In this document: in pieces, positions 17,694 to 26,307 of the stretch
How the letters are laid out: every line of letters begins with the position of its first letter
Numbering within the stretch: position 1 is the first letter of the stretch
Source of the DNA: SKVR01 sp046291875
Lineage (GTDB): Bacteria; Bacteroidota; Bacteroidia; Bacteroidales; UBA7960
Length of the DNA: 64,000 bases
Reading direction: 5' to 3'
Assembly (NCBI GenBank): GCA_046291875.1
Contig: JBKBSF010000013.1
Span: forward strand, 50,532-114,531
Made by a program: the position numbers and the translations under genes
The notes under the pieces: generated by a model
What the model saw: the letters and a program-made list of their open reading frames with translations, nothing else
Told to the model about the DNA's origin: nothing
Databases searched by the model: none

Positions 17694-18950
17694 TCAGAAG
17701 CTAATGATTGCTTCAAGCACTATTCCATTGAATTTTCCCTGGTCGAAAACACTGGCTTGAGGAAAACCGCTGTACGATTGGGTAACATACTCTGCCTTTG
17801 CCATTACATTTCTGGTTAGAAACCAGCCCCCACCAAAATTCAGGCGAGAGATATCGACTTCATCTCCGGATTGAATTTTTCCAGATACCATATTGTATCG
17901 GGTTCCAAGATAGAATTTCTCTTGTGCACCAAATCGGTACAAGAGCTCTGTTCCTATCTGATTAAAACTTCTTCTGTCGGTTTCAGCTGCGGCTTTACCA
18001 CTTACATTCTCGTACACTCCATAGAACTCAACCCCCTGAAACTTAACAAATGTATTGATCATTATAGCAGTGAGTTCGTTGATAAATCCAGGGTCATAGC
18101 GTGGAATTCTAAACTCAGCTGCATTAGAGGTTAAAACATTATAGTATCTTGCGCCTGCTCTATCTCCACCGTATAGGAATGTTCTGGCTGACTCTGGAGT
18201 ATGGTACAATGATCCTGTTATGCGGAAACGAAGATCTGGATTGATCTGGTCATCAAACCCTAGCTTGGCAACAAGAGAAGGCTTGGTTTTGGGGGCATCC
18301 TCGGCGGGTTTTACAACACTTTGGTTGAGTTTTCCATTGGTCATTCCCAACATTCCCAAAAAGCCGTTGCGCTTGTAATACACTTCAGCACCCACTTCTG
18401 TGGTAAAAGCATCGAGAATATAGTTGCCCACAAAAGGGTTAAACAGTGCCATCCCATTGTCGGTACGTCTGAAGTGGTTATCGCCATAATTAATTTGCAT
18501 ATGCCCTACCTTAATAGTAACATAATCCATCAGAGACGACATGAAACCTGGCTGGATAAAGTCTAGCCTGTCAACCTGCATATATCCACCTTTTACATAC
18601 GGCTGTGCATGGTGACGTGATGACAGATAGGTTCTTAAATGCATGCGCAATCCAGGGTAAAGCTGCACATCCAGATCAAGGTTAGAAGTAGCAAGATTGA
18701 AGTTGGGCCCAATATCAAATATTTCTACATCTCCGCTGTTGGATGCTTCTATGGCCTGGAACTGCAGAGTATTTGCACCCCCTACACGTACCACAAGCCC
18801 TTCATAGGCAACAGTATCCTGTTTAGTAGACTCAAACACATTAACTCCACGCTGATCATTAGGACGCCAGAATTGAAGATCCTTTACCTGGGCCATTACA
18901 GGGGAAAGCATCCCCACCAAAATCATTGCAATTAAGGTTATTTTTCTCAT
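17694..18950 (-). CDS. Outer-membrane beta-barrel (porin-like) protein
   Basis: A 418-residue precursor with signal peptide MRKITLIAMILVGMLSPVMAQ. The mature chain has alternating strand patterns throughout, aromatic girdle residues and a C-terminal strand ending in Phe (GIVLEAIISF), the usual outer-membrane insertion signal. Features such as VTIKVGHMQINYGDNHFRRTDNG resemble phosphate-selective-porin-like or hypothetical barrel proteins seen next to cytochrome genes. The specific family is not certain. It lies between two YceI-type genes (19 bases from one and 80 from the other), which suggests a shared envelope function. Confidence 0.8.
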   Translation of the reverse strand: MRKITLIAMILVGMLSPVMAQVKDLQFWRPNDQRGVNVFESTKQDTVAYEGLVVRVGGANTLQFQAIEASNSGDVEIFDIGPNFNLATSNLDLDVQLYPGLRMHLRTYLSSRHHAQPYVKGGYMQVDRLDFIQPGFMSSLMDYVTIKVGHMQINYGDNHFRRTDNGMALFNPFVGNYILDAFTTEVGAEVYYKRNGFLGMLGMTNGKLNQSVVKPAEDAPKTKPSLVAKLGFDDQINPDLRFRITGSLYHTPESARTFLYGGDRAGARYYNVLTSNAAEFRIPRYDPGFINELTAIMINTFVKFQGVEFYGVYENVSGKAAAETDRRSFNQIGTELLYRFGAQEKFYLGTRYNMVSGKIQSGDEVDISRLNFGGGWFLTRNVMAKAEYVTQSYSGFPQASVFDQGKFNGIVLEAIISF

Positions 18951-19030
18951 GTTTAATATTAATTTAGTTAAATTGATTTAATTTAATTTACCACCAAGCT
19001 GGTGCTTGTGGCAAGGGAGGTATTAATGGA

Positions 19031-19624
19031 TTATTTTGCTCGTCCTTCGGCACTGAACTGAACATCAAATGAGAGTTGCAGATCATCGCCTGTTCTCACA
19101 GTACCCAGCAAGGCAGTGGGAGGATCCACTTCAAACTGGCTGAATTTGATACTGTGAACACCTGCAAATTGAATAGTATTACCGTTGATGCTGTATCCGG
19201 CACGAAGAGTAACAGGCCTGGTGGTACCTGCAATAGTAAGATTCCCGGCTGCCAACACCTGGTTGGAAGAAATATTTCTTACACCAGTAAGCACAAACCG
19301 AACATGCGTGTGTCGATCGGCATCAATGGCACTGTAAGCAGTTCTGTCCATACGTGAGTTTCCACTTTTCAAAGATTTTACAGGAAGATCAACACGAAGC
19401 GACTCAATGCTTTTTATCACATTATTCTCCAAATGAATAACAGCCTGACCGGCAGCACCATCCGAAGTCATATCCCAATCATGAAGGGTGGAAGTTCCGG
19501 ATACTTTAAACTCTTGCGAATTGCTGAGACGAAAACCATTTTGCGCACTCACATGGGGCAATCCTGCCAAAATAAACCAAACAAGATTAATTATAACAGC
19601 TGGTGTAATTCTTATAGTTTGCAT
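19031..19624 (-). CDS. YceI-family lipid-binding protein
   Basis: A 197-residue exported protein with signal peptide ending at HVSAQ. The canonical YceI barrel is visible: FKVSGTSTLHDWDM, IESLRVDLPVKSLKSGNSRMDRTAYSAIDADRHTHVRFVLTGV, GNLTIAGTTRPVTLRAGYSI, and IKFSQFEVDPPTALLGTVRTGDDLQLSFDVQF. Members carry polyisoprenoids or related lipids in the periplasm. It is first gene of the YceI-barrel-YceI-like set. No clear Bacteroidota -7 box was found upstream. Confidence 0.92.
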   Translation of the reverse strand: MQTIRITPAVIINLVWFILAGLPHVSAQNGFRLSNSQEFKVSGTSTLHDWDMTSDGAAGQAVIHLENNVIKSIESLRVDLPVKSLKSGNSRMDRTAYSAIDADRHTHVRFVLTGVRNISSNQVLAAGNLTIAGTTRPVTLRAGYSINGNTIQFAGVHSIKFSQFEVDPPTALLGTVRTGDDLQLSFDVQFSAEGRAK

Positions 19625-19832
19625 ACTGATTTGATTATTTGATTAGCGGCTTCATCCATCGACAAAGACCTGGTTAAACAATTTTGTTTTTCAGCACGCC
19701 ACAGGCAATCAGTATACCGCAAATCAATGCTTAATTACTTGTTTTCTGACAAACCCACAGAACGTACTTAGAATGAAGTTAGTAAAAATCACCAAAATAT
19801 GCAAACCGGCTCCGAAATGCGGATTAATTAAC

Positions 19833-19875
19833 AAAAAAACTGCGGATTCCCGTCTTAAAAGACGAAAATCCGCAG
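19833..19875 (-). terminator. Terminator of the SBP-HK-RR operon
   Basis: Outer stem CTGCGGATT/AATCCGCAG (19840-19848 with 19867-19875) contains an inner CGTCTT/AAGACG stem. On the minus strand seven T residues follow. It lies 35 bases past the regulator stop. Confidence 0.88.
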
Positions 19876-19910
19876 CTTAATAAGACTAATTCTTAATAAG
19901 GCTTCTGGCT

Positions 19911-21266
19911 TTACCCCGCCCCTTCCAATCCATACTTTTCACATTTAGTGCGAAAAGTAGACAAAGGCAGGTTCAGCAATTTTGCCGCCCGGGTTTTATT
20001 GCCGCCACTTTTTTGCAAAGCCAGTTGCAATAAGCGCTTTTCGGTACTGGCTACAATGGCTTCCAAATCCCATTCACCATTCCGGTCTTCTTCGTGTGTC
20101 GGAATTCCCTCCCGCAGGAACTCTAAGGGCAGATCGTCTATTTCAATTAATTCTCTGGGTGTTGTCAACACAAGCCTTTCCATCAGGTTGCGCAATTCTC
20201 TCACATTTCCTGGCCATGGATAGTCATACAATACCTTAAGTGCGGCATTGCTCAGTTCAAATCTCTTTCCTTGCCCCAATTGCATAAGAAACCGAGAGGC
20301 GAGCACCTGTATATCATCCAAACGTTGCCGCAAAGGAGGAATATGAATAGGGATTACATTGAGTCGGTAAAAGAGGTCATCTCTAAACCGGCCCTCACCA
20401 ATAAGCTTCTTAAGATCGTATTTGGTAGAGGCTATTACTCTCACGTCCACTTTAGTTGCCTGTGAAGCGCCAACGGGTTCAACCTCCTGTTCTTGCAGTA
20501 CTCTTAGAAGCTTAACCTGTAATTCAAGAGGAACATCATCTATGTCATCAAGGTAAATTGTTCCTTTATCAGCCATTTCAAAACGCCCCTTGCGCGATTT
20601 CTCAGCACCGGTGAAAGCACCTTTCTCATGGCCAAAGAGTTCACTTTCAAAAACCTCACGAGCCAGAATAGCACAACTTACTTTCACAAAAGGCTTGTTG
20701 CTCCGATGGCTGTTGTAGTGAATGATATTGGCCAGCATTTCCTTTCCGGTTCCGGTTTCTCCGGTAATCAAAACAGATGCATTGGAATGGGCAACCGACT
20801 TTACCATCTCAAAAATTTTCTCAACGGCATCACTTTTACCGGCAAAGCTCGAAAAGTCGAACTGCTCACTCACCTGGCTTTGCAATCGTTTATTGTCTTG
20901 TTTAATATCCTTCAGCTCTGCCACTCTTTGTGTGAGATGTAATATTTCCTCATTTCGAAAAGGTTTGGATAAATAATCGTAGGCTCCTAGTTTGAGAGCC
21001 TTGATAGCCGTATCTACAGAGGCATATGCCGTCATGAGCACTACCAGAGTTTCGGGTGATGCCTGTTTTACTTTTTCCAGCAATTGTAAGCCATCCAATC
21101 CTGGCATACGAATGTCGGTAATAAGCAGATCGGGTGTTTCCTCTGTCAGTTTCTGCAACACCGCTCCCCCTTCAGCAAATTCGGCAACCTGATGGCCTGC
21201 ATCTCTGAGCTCATCGGCCAGACTTACCCTGAGAATTCTTTCATCTTCAGCCAGAAATATTTTCAT
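19911..21266 (-). CDS. Sigma-54-dependent response regulator (NtrC family)
   Basis: A 451-residue cytosolic regulator. The receiver domain has the phospho-acceptor Asp51 in LLITDIRMPG and the Lys in LSKPF. The AAA+ domain has Walker A GETGTGKE, the sigma-54 contact loop GAFTGA, Walker B TIYLDDIDDV, and DDLFYRLNVIPIHIPPLRQR. A Fis-type helix-turn-helix follows (GGNKTRAAKLLNLPLSTFRTKCEKYGL). It overlaps the kinase gene by four bases (ATGA), so the two are translationally coupled. It activates RpoN-dependent promoters; targets are unknown, though the adjacent YceI/barrel and nrf genes are candidates. Confidence 0.96.
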   Translation of the reverse strand: MKIFLAEDERILRVSLADELRDAGHQVAEFAEGGAVLQKLTEETPDLLITDIRMPGLDGLQLLEKVKQASPETLVVLMTAYASVDTAIKALKLGAYDYLSKPFRNEEILHLTQRVAELKDIKQDNKRLQSQVSEQFDFSSFAGKSDAVEKIFEMVKSVAHSNASVLITGETGTGKEMLANIIHYNSHRSNKPFVKVSCAILAREVFESELFGHEKGAFTGAEKSRKGRFEMADKGTIYLDDIDDVPLELQVKLLRVLQEQEVEPVGASQATKVDVRVIASTKYDLKKLIGEGRFRDDLFYRLNVIPIHIPPLRQRLDDIQVLASRFLMQLGQGKRFELSNAALKVLYDYPWPGNVRELRNLMERLVLTTPRELIEIDDLPLEFLREGIPTHEEDRNGEWDLEAIVASTEKRLLQLALQKSGGNKTRAAKLLNLPLSTFRTKCEKYGLEGAG

Positions 21267-22792
21267 GCTTTTTTATTTAATGGTTTAGGTAGCTTCAGCT
21301 TAATGGTGGTTCCTTTAAAGTACTCGCTTTCAATTTCCATGTCGCCTCCATGATCGCGTATGATATTGAGGCTTACCGATAGCCCGAGGCCTGTACCTTT
21401 TCCGGGGGGTTTTGTGGAAAAGAACGGATCCATCACCTTGTGGAGGTATTCTTTGGGTATCCCGATACCATTGTCAATTATTGATACGAAACAAAAACTT
21501 TCATCAGGCTTATCTAGCAGCCTTACGCTGATCTTTCCAATTAGATCGGTTTCAATGTTTCGTCGTTCTGTTACCGCATCAATTCCGTTGAGAATCAAAT
21601 TGAGAAAAACCTGCTCAAGCTGATTGGTATTGGCATACAACAAGATGCAGTCATCCTTGCTTTTGGCACCATTAAAAGCGATATTTTCTTTATCCAACCG
21701 ATGGCGAGCCAGGTTATAGACTTTTTCCAGTGTGAGGCAAAGATTAACCTCTTCTTTTTGTGCTTCAGGTTTGCGGGCAAAATTGAGCAGGTTTTTCACT
21801 ACGGCTTCCATTTTCAATGCAGCCTGTTCCATCAGCTCCATATACATTTCAGCTTCGGCCTTCTTTTCGGGGTACTTCTTAATCCTGTTAATGCAATTCA
21901 TTATACCGGCCAGAGGATTATTAACTTCATGTGCAACTCCTGCAGCGAGAGTTCCAATGGATGCCAGCTTTTCTGACTGAATAAGCTTTTTCTGGGCTTC
22001 TTCCAGCTCATCATAAGCCTTTTGCAACCGGCAAACCATCTCATTGAATTTGGATACCAGAATATCGATTTCATCGCCTGGAAGTTTGCTCATAAATTTT
22101 CTGGCCCCGGCGGGATATCTGGAGGCGAACAACACCTTCTTATCGCGAATAGATTCCAGGTTGAGGTTATCAGCAATTACACTGATATCTTTAACCGGAC
22201 TGGTTACAAGGTAGGAGAAAATAAATGTACCCACCAGGCTTATCACTATCAGCAGCAGTATCATCCCCAAAAGGGTTTGGGTTGCCTGATCGAGTGTACG
22301 GGCAATATTATCTTCAGTTATACCAAGCCTCAGGTATCCTATACTCCCTTCCAGCAAAGGAATAGAAATGTCTCTGATGATTTTATCATTTCCTTTGAAT
22401 TGCACATACTCGGTAAGTATTTCATTGCTTTGCTGCCGTGAATGCACATTCGCAAGCTCTGCAGGAAGAAGCTGTTCGAAGGTGTGTGCCACCACGTTGC
22501 AACTGGGGTCGCACACCAGGATATACTCAATAGACTCATCGGCAGCTTTTACCTCATCAATGAGAACATTCAAGGCTACCATATCGTCAAACAAAATGTA
22601 ATTGATAGCCCTTTGCGACACAATCTGCGACATAAACACTCCCCTGTGCTCTAATTCATCCTCCAGGGATGAAAAGATAATACGATGCACCAGGGCTACA
22701 TTGATGCTTCCAAAAAGCATTACGACCACCACCATTCCGATGGTAAATTTCCAGAAAAGGGGGATCCTGATTTTTCTTTTGGGCTCTTCCAT
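21263..22792 (-). CDS. Membrane sensor histidine kinase (NtrB/ZraS-like)
   Basis: A 509-residue kinase with two membrane helices (near 14-37 and 170-195) enclosing a periplasmic sensor domain of about 130 residues. A HAMP-like linker follows. The HisKA box AAGVAHEVNNPLAGIMN has the phospho-His near 289. ATPase motifs are LEQVFLNLILNGIDAV, IIDNGIGIP and GKGTGLGLSVSLNIIRDHGG. It lies between a PhnD-like lipoprotein (16-base gap) and the NtrC-type regulator (4-base overlap). The periplasmic lipoprotein may present a ligand to this sensor, as in the TorT/TorS arrangement; that is inference. Confidence 0.95.
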   Translation of the reverse strand: MEEPKRKIRIPLFWKFTIGMVVVVMLFGSINVALVHRIIFSSLEDELEHRGVFMSQIVSQRAINYILFDDMVALNVLIDEVKAADESIEYILVCDPSCNVVAHTFEQLLPAELANVHSRQQSNEILTEYVQFKGNDKIIRDISIPLLEGSIGYLRLGITEDNIARTLDQATQTLLGMILLLIVISLVGTFIFSYLVTSPVKDISVIADNLNLESIRDKKVLFASRYPAGARKFMSKLPGDEIDILVSKFNEMVCRLQKAYDELEEAQKKLIQSEKLASIGTLAAGVAHEVNNPLAGIMNCINRIKKYPEKKAEAEMYMELMEQAALKMEAVVKNLLNFARKPEAQKEEVNLCLTLEKVYNLARHRLDKENIAFNGAKSKDDCILLYANTNQLEQVFLNLILNGIDAVTERRNIETDLIGKISVRLLDKPDESFCFVSIIDNGIGIPKEYLHKVMDPFFSTKPPGKGTGLGLSVSLNIIRDHGGDMEIESEYFKGTTIKLKLPKPLNKKA

Positions 22793-22808
22793 AGCAACAA
22801 GAGTAGAT

Positions 22809-23723
22809 TCAGGGCTGATTTACACTCGTTTTCATGATTCTTATACTGTTGTAATTATCATCATTACCTTCAATAAACTTATCAATGAGCAGGTTGTTGA
22901 TGAGTTCTCTTGCATGAGGATGGTTGTGCATTTCGAGGAATATATCGAGCACCTTTTGCCTGGTCTCACTGCCAAGGCGCGAGGAAGCCACAACTGGCGG
23001 AATGCCAAAATTCTCCGATACTTCAACAATTCGGATTTCCTGTACCCTTTCAGGATTGTTCGTTTTAATGTATTCAAAAACAAGGTGGTCAACCGTGGCT
23101 GCTTCTACAATTCCTTTGGCAACCATTTGAATACTAATATCATGTCCATAAGTAAACAAAGTGGTTTCAAAGAAGTCCTCTGGGTTTTCACCTATTTCAT
23201 GCAATCGGTATTTTGCGTAAAGATATCCGGTATTAGACAAGGGGTCAGTGAAAGCGAAGGTTGCTCCTCTGAGATCTTCGATAGTTTGTGCCCCAGAAGC
23301 AGGTCCTGCAATGATGTATGCTTTGTAATAGGGTTCTCCACCACTTACGGGAACAACGAGCAAATCAACGCCCCTCCCCTGATCCAGATCAATATAGGCT
23401 CCAGAACAAATAAAAGCAAAGTCGAGCTGCCCCTCTTCAAGCATCTGGTTGATTTCACCATAGGTTTTTCGCTGATGAAATTCGACAGGGACATCCAGTT
23501 CACGAGAAATATGTCTAAAAATTTCTTCATAAGACTCGAAGGTTTCCTTGGGTGACAATATGGCTGAAACAGCAACTTTCAGCGGTCGGTAATCTCTATC
23601 GGTTATACGAGGCTGGTGATTAGTGCTGGTTTGGGTGGGATCCACTACTTTTATCTCACGCGGGGTCTGGTTGCAGGCAACAATGAAAAGCAAGGATACT
23701 AATGCAATTGAAAAAAAACGCAT
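22809..23723 (-). CDS. PhnD-like substrate-binding lipoprotein
   Basis: A 304-residue lipoprotein from ATG 23723 (MRFFSIALVSLLFIVACN) with a lipobox ending in Cys. The in-frame TTG at 23753 sits in a promoter box. The mature part fits the phosphate/phosphite/phosphonate-binding periplasmic family (PhnD-like, type II fold): FESYEEIFRHISRELDVPVEF, GQLDFAFICSGAYI, LRGATFAFTDPLSNTGYLY and VVASSRLGSETRQKVLDIFLEM. No ABC permease or ATPase follows. The kinase and regulator genes do, so a sensory role is more likely than transport. Confidence 0.88.
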   Translation of the reverse strand: MRFFSIALVSLLFIVACNQTPREIKVVDPTQTSTNHQPRITDRDYRPLKVAVSAILSPKETFESYEEIFRHISRELDVPVEFHQRKTYGEINQMLEEGQLDFAFICSGAYIDLDQGRGVDLLVVPVSGGEPYYKAYIIAGPASGAQTIEDLRGATFAFTDPLSNTGYLYAKYRLHEIGENPEDFFETTLFTYGHDISIQMVAKGIVEAATVDHLVFEYIKTNNPERVQEIRIVEVSENFGIPPVVASSRLGSETRQKVLDIFLEMHNHPHARELINNLLIDKFIEGNDDNYNSIRIMKTSVNQP

Positions 23724-23750
23724 AATAAGGCAATTATTTACTAGATTACC

Positions 23751-23758
23751 CAAAGATA
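23751..23758 (-). promoter_or_regulatory. Predicted -7 box for the SBP-HK-RR operon
   Basis: TATCTTTG on the minus strand (23758-23751) matches TAnnTTTG exactly. It lies about 28 bases before the ATG at 23723. The nearest TTTG upstream is 27 bases away, too far for a standard -33 element. Confidence 0.4.
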
Positions 23759-23834
23759 CCGATAATCAGAGTATAAAAACATAGTCAAAAATGCAAAAAT
23801 GTGGCAACAAATACTTAATGGGGAAAAAATGACT

Positions 23835-23879
23835 AACACTGTTATTATTACGAACATTGTTTTTTGTATTTGCACTGTT
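23835..23879 (+). promoter_or_regulatory. Three 9-nt repeats with exact 18-nt period, possible TetR operators
   Basis: AACACTGTT (23835-23843), AACATTGTT (23853-23861) and TGCACTGTT (23871-23879) start 18 nt apart. The first two are palindromes about their centre base. They lie between the divergent SBP and TetR genes. Assignment to the TetR protein is inference. Confidence 0.45.
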
Positions 23880-23896
23880 AATTAACTATTGTGATC

Positions 23897-24482
23897 ATGA
23901 AAAAAAAACTATTCAGGAAATCAGGATGAGAGAATATTTCATCACAGCTACCAAAGAAATCGTAACGGGAGAAGGATTTAAAGCTTTAAGTGTTAGAAAT
24001 ATTGCAGGACGTGCAGGATATTCCTACACTACACTTTTCAATTATTTCAAGGATGTTAACGAATTGCTTTTTCTTTGTGTGATTGATTTCCAGGAGGAAT
24101 GCCATCTATTTGCCGAAAACAAAACCAAGGATCTTCCATTTGGTAAAGATCGACTGAAGGCAAAAACAAAAGGGTACATGGGCTTTTTCGCAGAATATCC
24201 AAGCAAATTTAAACTATACTTTCTTGAAAGGGTTGATGGTTTTGGTAATCGACAAACCATTATTGAGACCATTTCCCTCTCATTAGAAAAACTTGCAAGT
24301 TGGAATGGGACTATTGTGTTGCCCATGGATTGCTTGAAAAAGAAAATGCAGATACAATGATGCTACAATTGAGGAATATGCTGTCAGGGTTGCTGGCTTT
24401 TTATTTAAACAGTTTAACACCAGACAATTATAGTGATTTCATAAATCAATCAGAACAAATGATTGATTCTATTCTAAAGTAG
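23897..24482 (+). pseudogene. TetR-family regulator gene with two frameshifts
   Basis: Three reading-frame segments together spell a normal TetR protein of about 195 residues. ATG at 23897 is followed by nine A residues; one more A would join it to the frame encoding KTIQEIRMREYFITATKEIVTGEGFKALSVRNIAGRAGYSYTTLFNYFKDV, the DNA-binding domain. That frame runs on to an out-of-place stop at 24360. The true C-terminus (EWDYCVAHGLLEKENAD to SEQMIDSILK, stop at 24482) is in the next frame and would need one added base near 24285-24305. Either the gene is decayed, or the A9 and A5 runs are sequencing errors, or slippage restores the frame. It probably controlled the adjacent acyl-CoA dehydrogenase. 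Confidence 0.75.
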
Positions 24483-24554
24483 GCTCCTGCTTAATCCTCT
24501 GGAAAAACAACTGCACGATTTTGGTTAAAAACCGCTATCTTTATCTAAGAACCT

Positions 24555-24570
24555 AACAATTGCAGTTGTT
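24555..24570 (+). promoter_or_regulatory. Inverted repeat before acyl-CoA dehydrogenase
   Basis: AACAA-N6-TTGTT lies 19 bases before the ATG. It shares the AACA/TGTT half-sites of the array at 23835-23879, so it may be a further TetR site. The arms are only five bases. Confidence 0.3.
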
Positions 24571-24588
24571 TTTTAGTGATACCAAAAG

Positions 24589-26100
24589 ATGAACATCGTT
24601 AACAATCCGGATTTTGTTTCATTTATTGAGACTTATAAAAGAAAGCTTACTGAGCTTTTCACAGAGCGAAATAATGAGGGCCTTATGGCAACCCAAAGGG
24701 GTTTACCACCCTATGTTTTAAGGCAGATACTTGACTGCGATCCTTTATCAACCTTTATTCCAAAAGAATTTGGAGGACGTGGTGCCAAAACTCATGAAAC
24801 CCTTAGTATGCTCGAGGTAAGCTCTTATCAATCATTGCCCCTATCACTTATGATGGGTATAAATGGAGCACTATTTCTTCAACCATTGGCTAATTACGGC
24901 AATGAGGACATTAAGAAAAAAATATTTGTGGACTTCCTTGTTAAAAAAAACATGGGAGGACTGATGATCACTGAACCTGATTTTGGCAGTGAAGCGTTGA
25001 AAATGCAAACCGGCTTTTTGAAAACTGCAGAACAATATAATATTTCCGGACTTAAACATTGGGCTGGGCTTACTGGATGGGCAGACTATTGGCTTATTAC
25101 AGCCCGGGAAAAAGACCGGGATGGGAACCTGGGGAAAGATATTGGGTTTTTCATTCATGATACCAATAATGGAGGGATTGAAGTGGAGGAGGTTTTCCAG
25201 AACCTCGGGCTCTATATGCTACCCTATGGGCGCAACCGGATTGAAATAATTGTACCACAAAACCATCGATTACAACCCAAAACTACGGGTATTACAATGA
25301 TGCTGGACTTATTGCACAGAAGTCGGTTGCAATTTCCTGGTATGTCTACAGGTTTTTTAAGGCGCATGCTTGATGAGGCAATCCAACATTGTAGAACGAG
25401 GTCTATTGGAGGTTCCAGTCTGTTCAATTATGACCAGGTAAAAGAAAGACTTGCCCATTTACAATCTTACTTTACGGTAAGTTCTGCTATGAGTTGTTTC
25501 ACCAGCTCAAACATTCCATTGGAGAAAGACACCTCAAGACTAGATCTACCTGCCAACTCTATAAAGTCGGTTATTACAGATTATATGCAGTCTGCTGCAC
25601 AAAGTCTTTTACAACTTGTTGGGGCCAAAGGTTATAAACTAGGCCATATTGCCGGTAGATCTGTTGTAGACAGCCGTCCTTTTCAGATTTTTGAGGGATC
25701 CAATGACATCCTTTACCAACAGATTACAGAATCAGTCTTGAAAATGATGCGCAAAATTCCGTCTGCTAATCTTTATGATTTTCTAAAAGGATATAACCAC
25801 ACAGAAAAGGCAGCTGATTATTTCAAAGATATTCTCAACTTCAGGATTGATTATGGTATTGCTCAACGGAAAACAGTGGAACTTGGACAGGCTATTGGTC
25901 GGCTGGTATCTATGAATATGACCATTGAAATGGGTCAAAAAGGGTTTAACCAGGAAATGATTTCAAACAGCCTTGATGTGCTTCAGAAAGAAATCAGAAT
26001 GATTATTAGTGGTTACAATTATAAAAACAATGCCGCAGTTGTATATAACCCTGAAGATAACAACAATTGGCTTACTTATTTGCCTGTGAAGACTAAATAA
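24589..26100 (+). CDS. Acyl-CoA dehydrogenase family protein
   Basis: A 503-residue FAD-dependent flavoprotein, longer than the usual 380. The N-terminal helical domain is followed by FIPKEFGGRGA, the flavin-binding strand region (MITEPDFGSEALKMQT and GLKHWAGLTGWADYWLITARE), and the C-terminal helical domain with a divergent QIFEGSNDILYQ motif. About 110 residues beyond it form an extra helical tail. The substrate is unknown. No other beta-oxidation genes flank it. Codon use looks more AT-rich than the neighbouring genes by eye. A TetR gene lies upstream, the arrangement typical of fatty-acid-responsive control. Confidence 0.87.
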   Translation: MNIVNNPDFVSFIETYKRKLTELFTERNNEGLMATQRGLPPYVLRQILDCDPLSTFIPKEFGGRGAKTHETLSMLEVSSYQSLPLSLMMGINGALFLQPLANYGNEDIKKKIFVDFLVKKNMGGLMITEPDFGSEALKMQTGFLKTAEQYNISGLKHWAGLTGWADYWLITAREKDRDGNLGKDIGFFIHDTNNGGIEVEEVFQNLGLYMLPYGRNRIEIIVPQNHRLQPKTTGITMMLDLLHRSRLQFPGMSTGFLRRMLDEAIQHCRTRSIGGSSLFNYDQVKERLAHLQSYFTVSSAMSCFTSSNIPLEKDTSRLDLPANSIKSVITDYMQSAAQSLLQLVGAKGYKLGHIAGRSVVDSRPFQIFEGSNDILYQQITESVLKMMRKIPSANLYDFLKGYNHTEKAADYFKDILNFRIDYGIAQRKTVELGQAIGRLVSMNMTIEMGQKGFNQEMISNSLDVLQKEIRMIISGYNYKNNAAVVYNPEDNNNWLTYLPVKTK

Positions 26101-26275
26101 AGACGACCCGATGAGCCACGTTCATCCATTGCCATGCCATTGCCAGGATGGTTACTGGTTGCATCCTGACAATCCTTCAATGCTTCCTGTTCTTTTTTCT
26201 GGTTCAATAAAAAGGTTTCAGACCTGCAATTTAAAGGAAAAAGATGTTCTGATTTACATTCAGGGTAAAGACTTA

Positions 26276-26283
26276 TATCTTTG
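26276..26283 (+). promoter_or_regulatory. Predicted -7 box for the CE15-type esterase gene
   Basis: TATCTTTG matches TAnnTTTG and lies 24 bases before the ATG at 26308. The -33 region (TTTA near 26253) is weak. Confidence 0.45.
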
Positions 26284-26307
26284 TGAATCACACTCCCAAA
26301 TAGCTAC

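Noticed and set aside
19705..19718. GG-N10-GC sigma-54 promoter for the YceI/barrel operon
   Set aside because: Only the two GG/GC dinucleotides and a TTGC match; the -24 element otherwise departs from TGGCAC.
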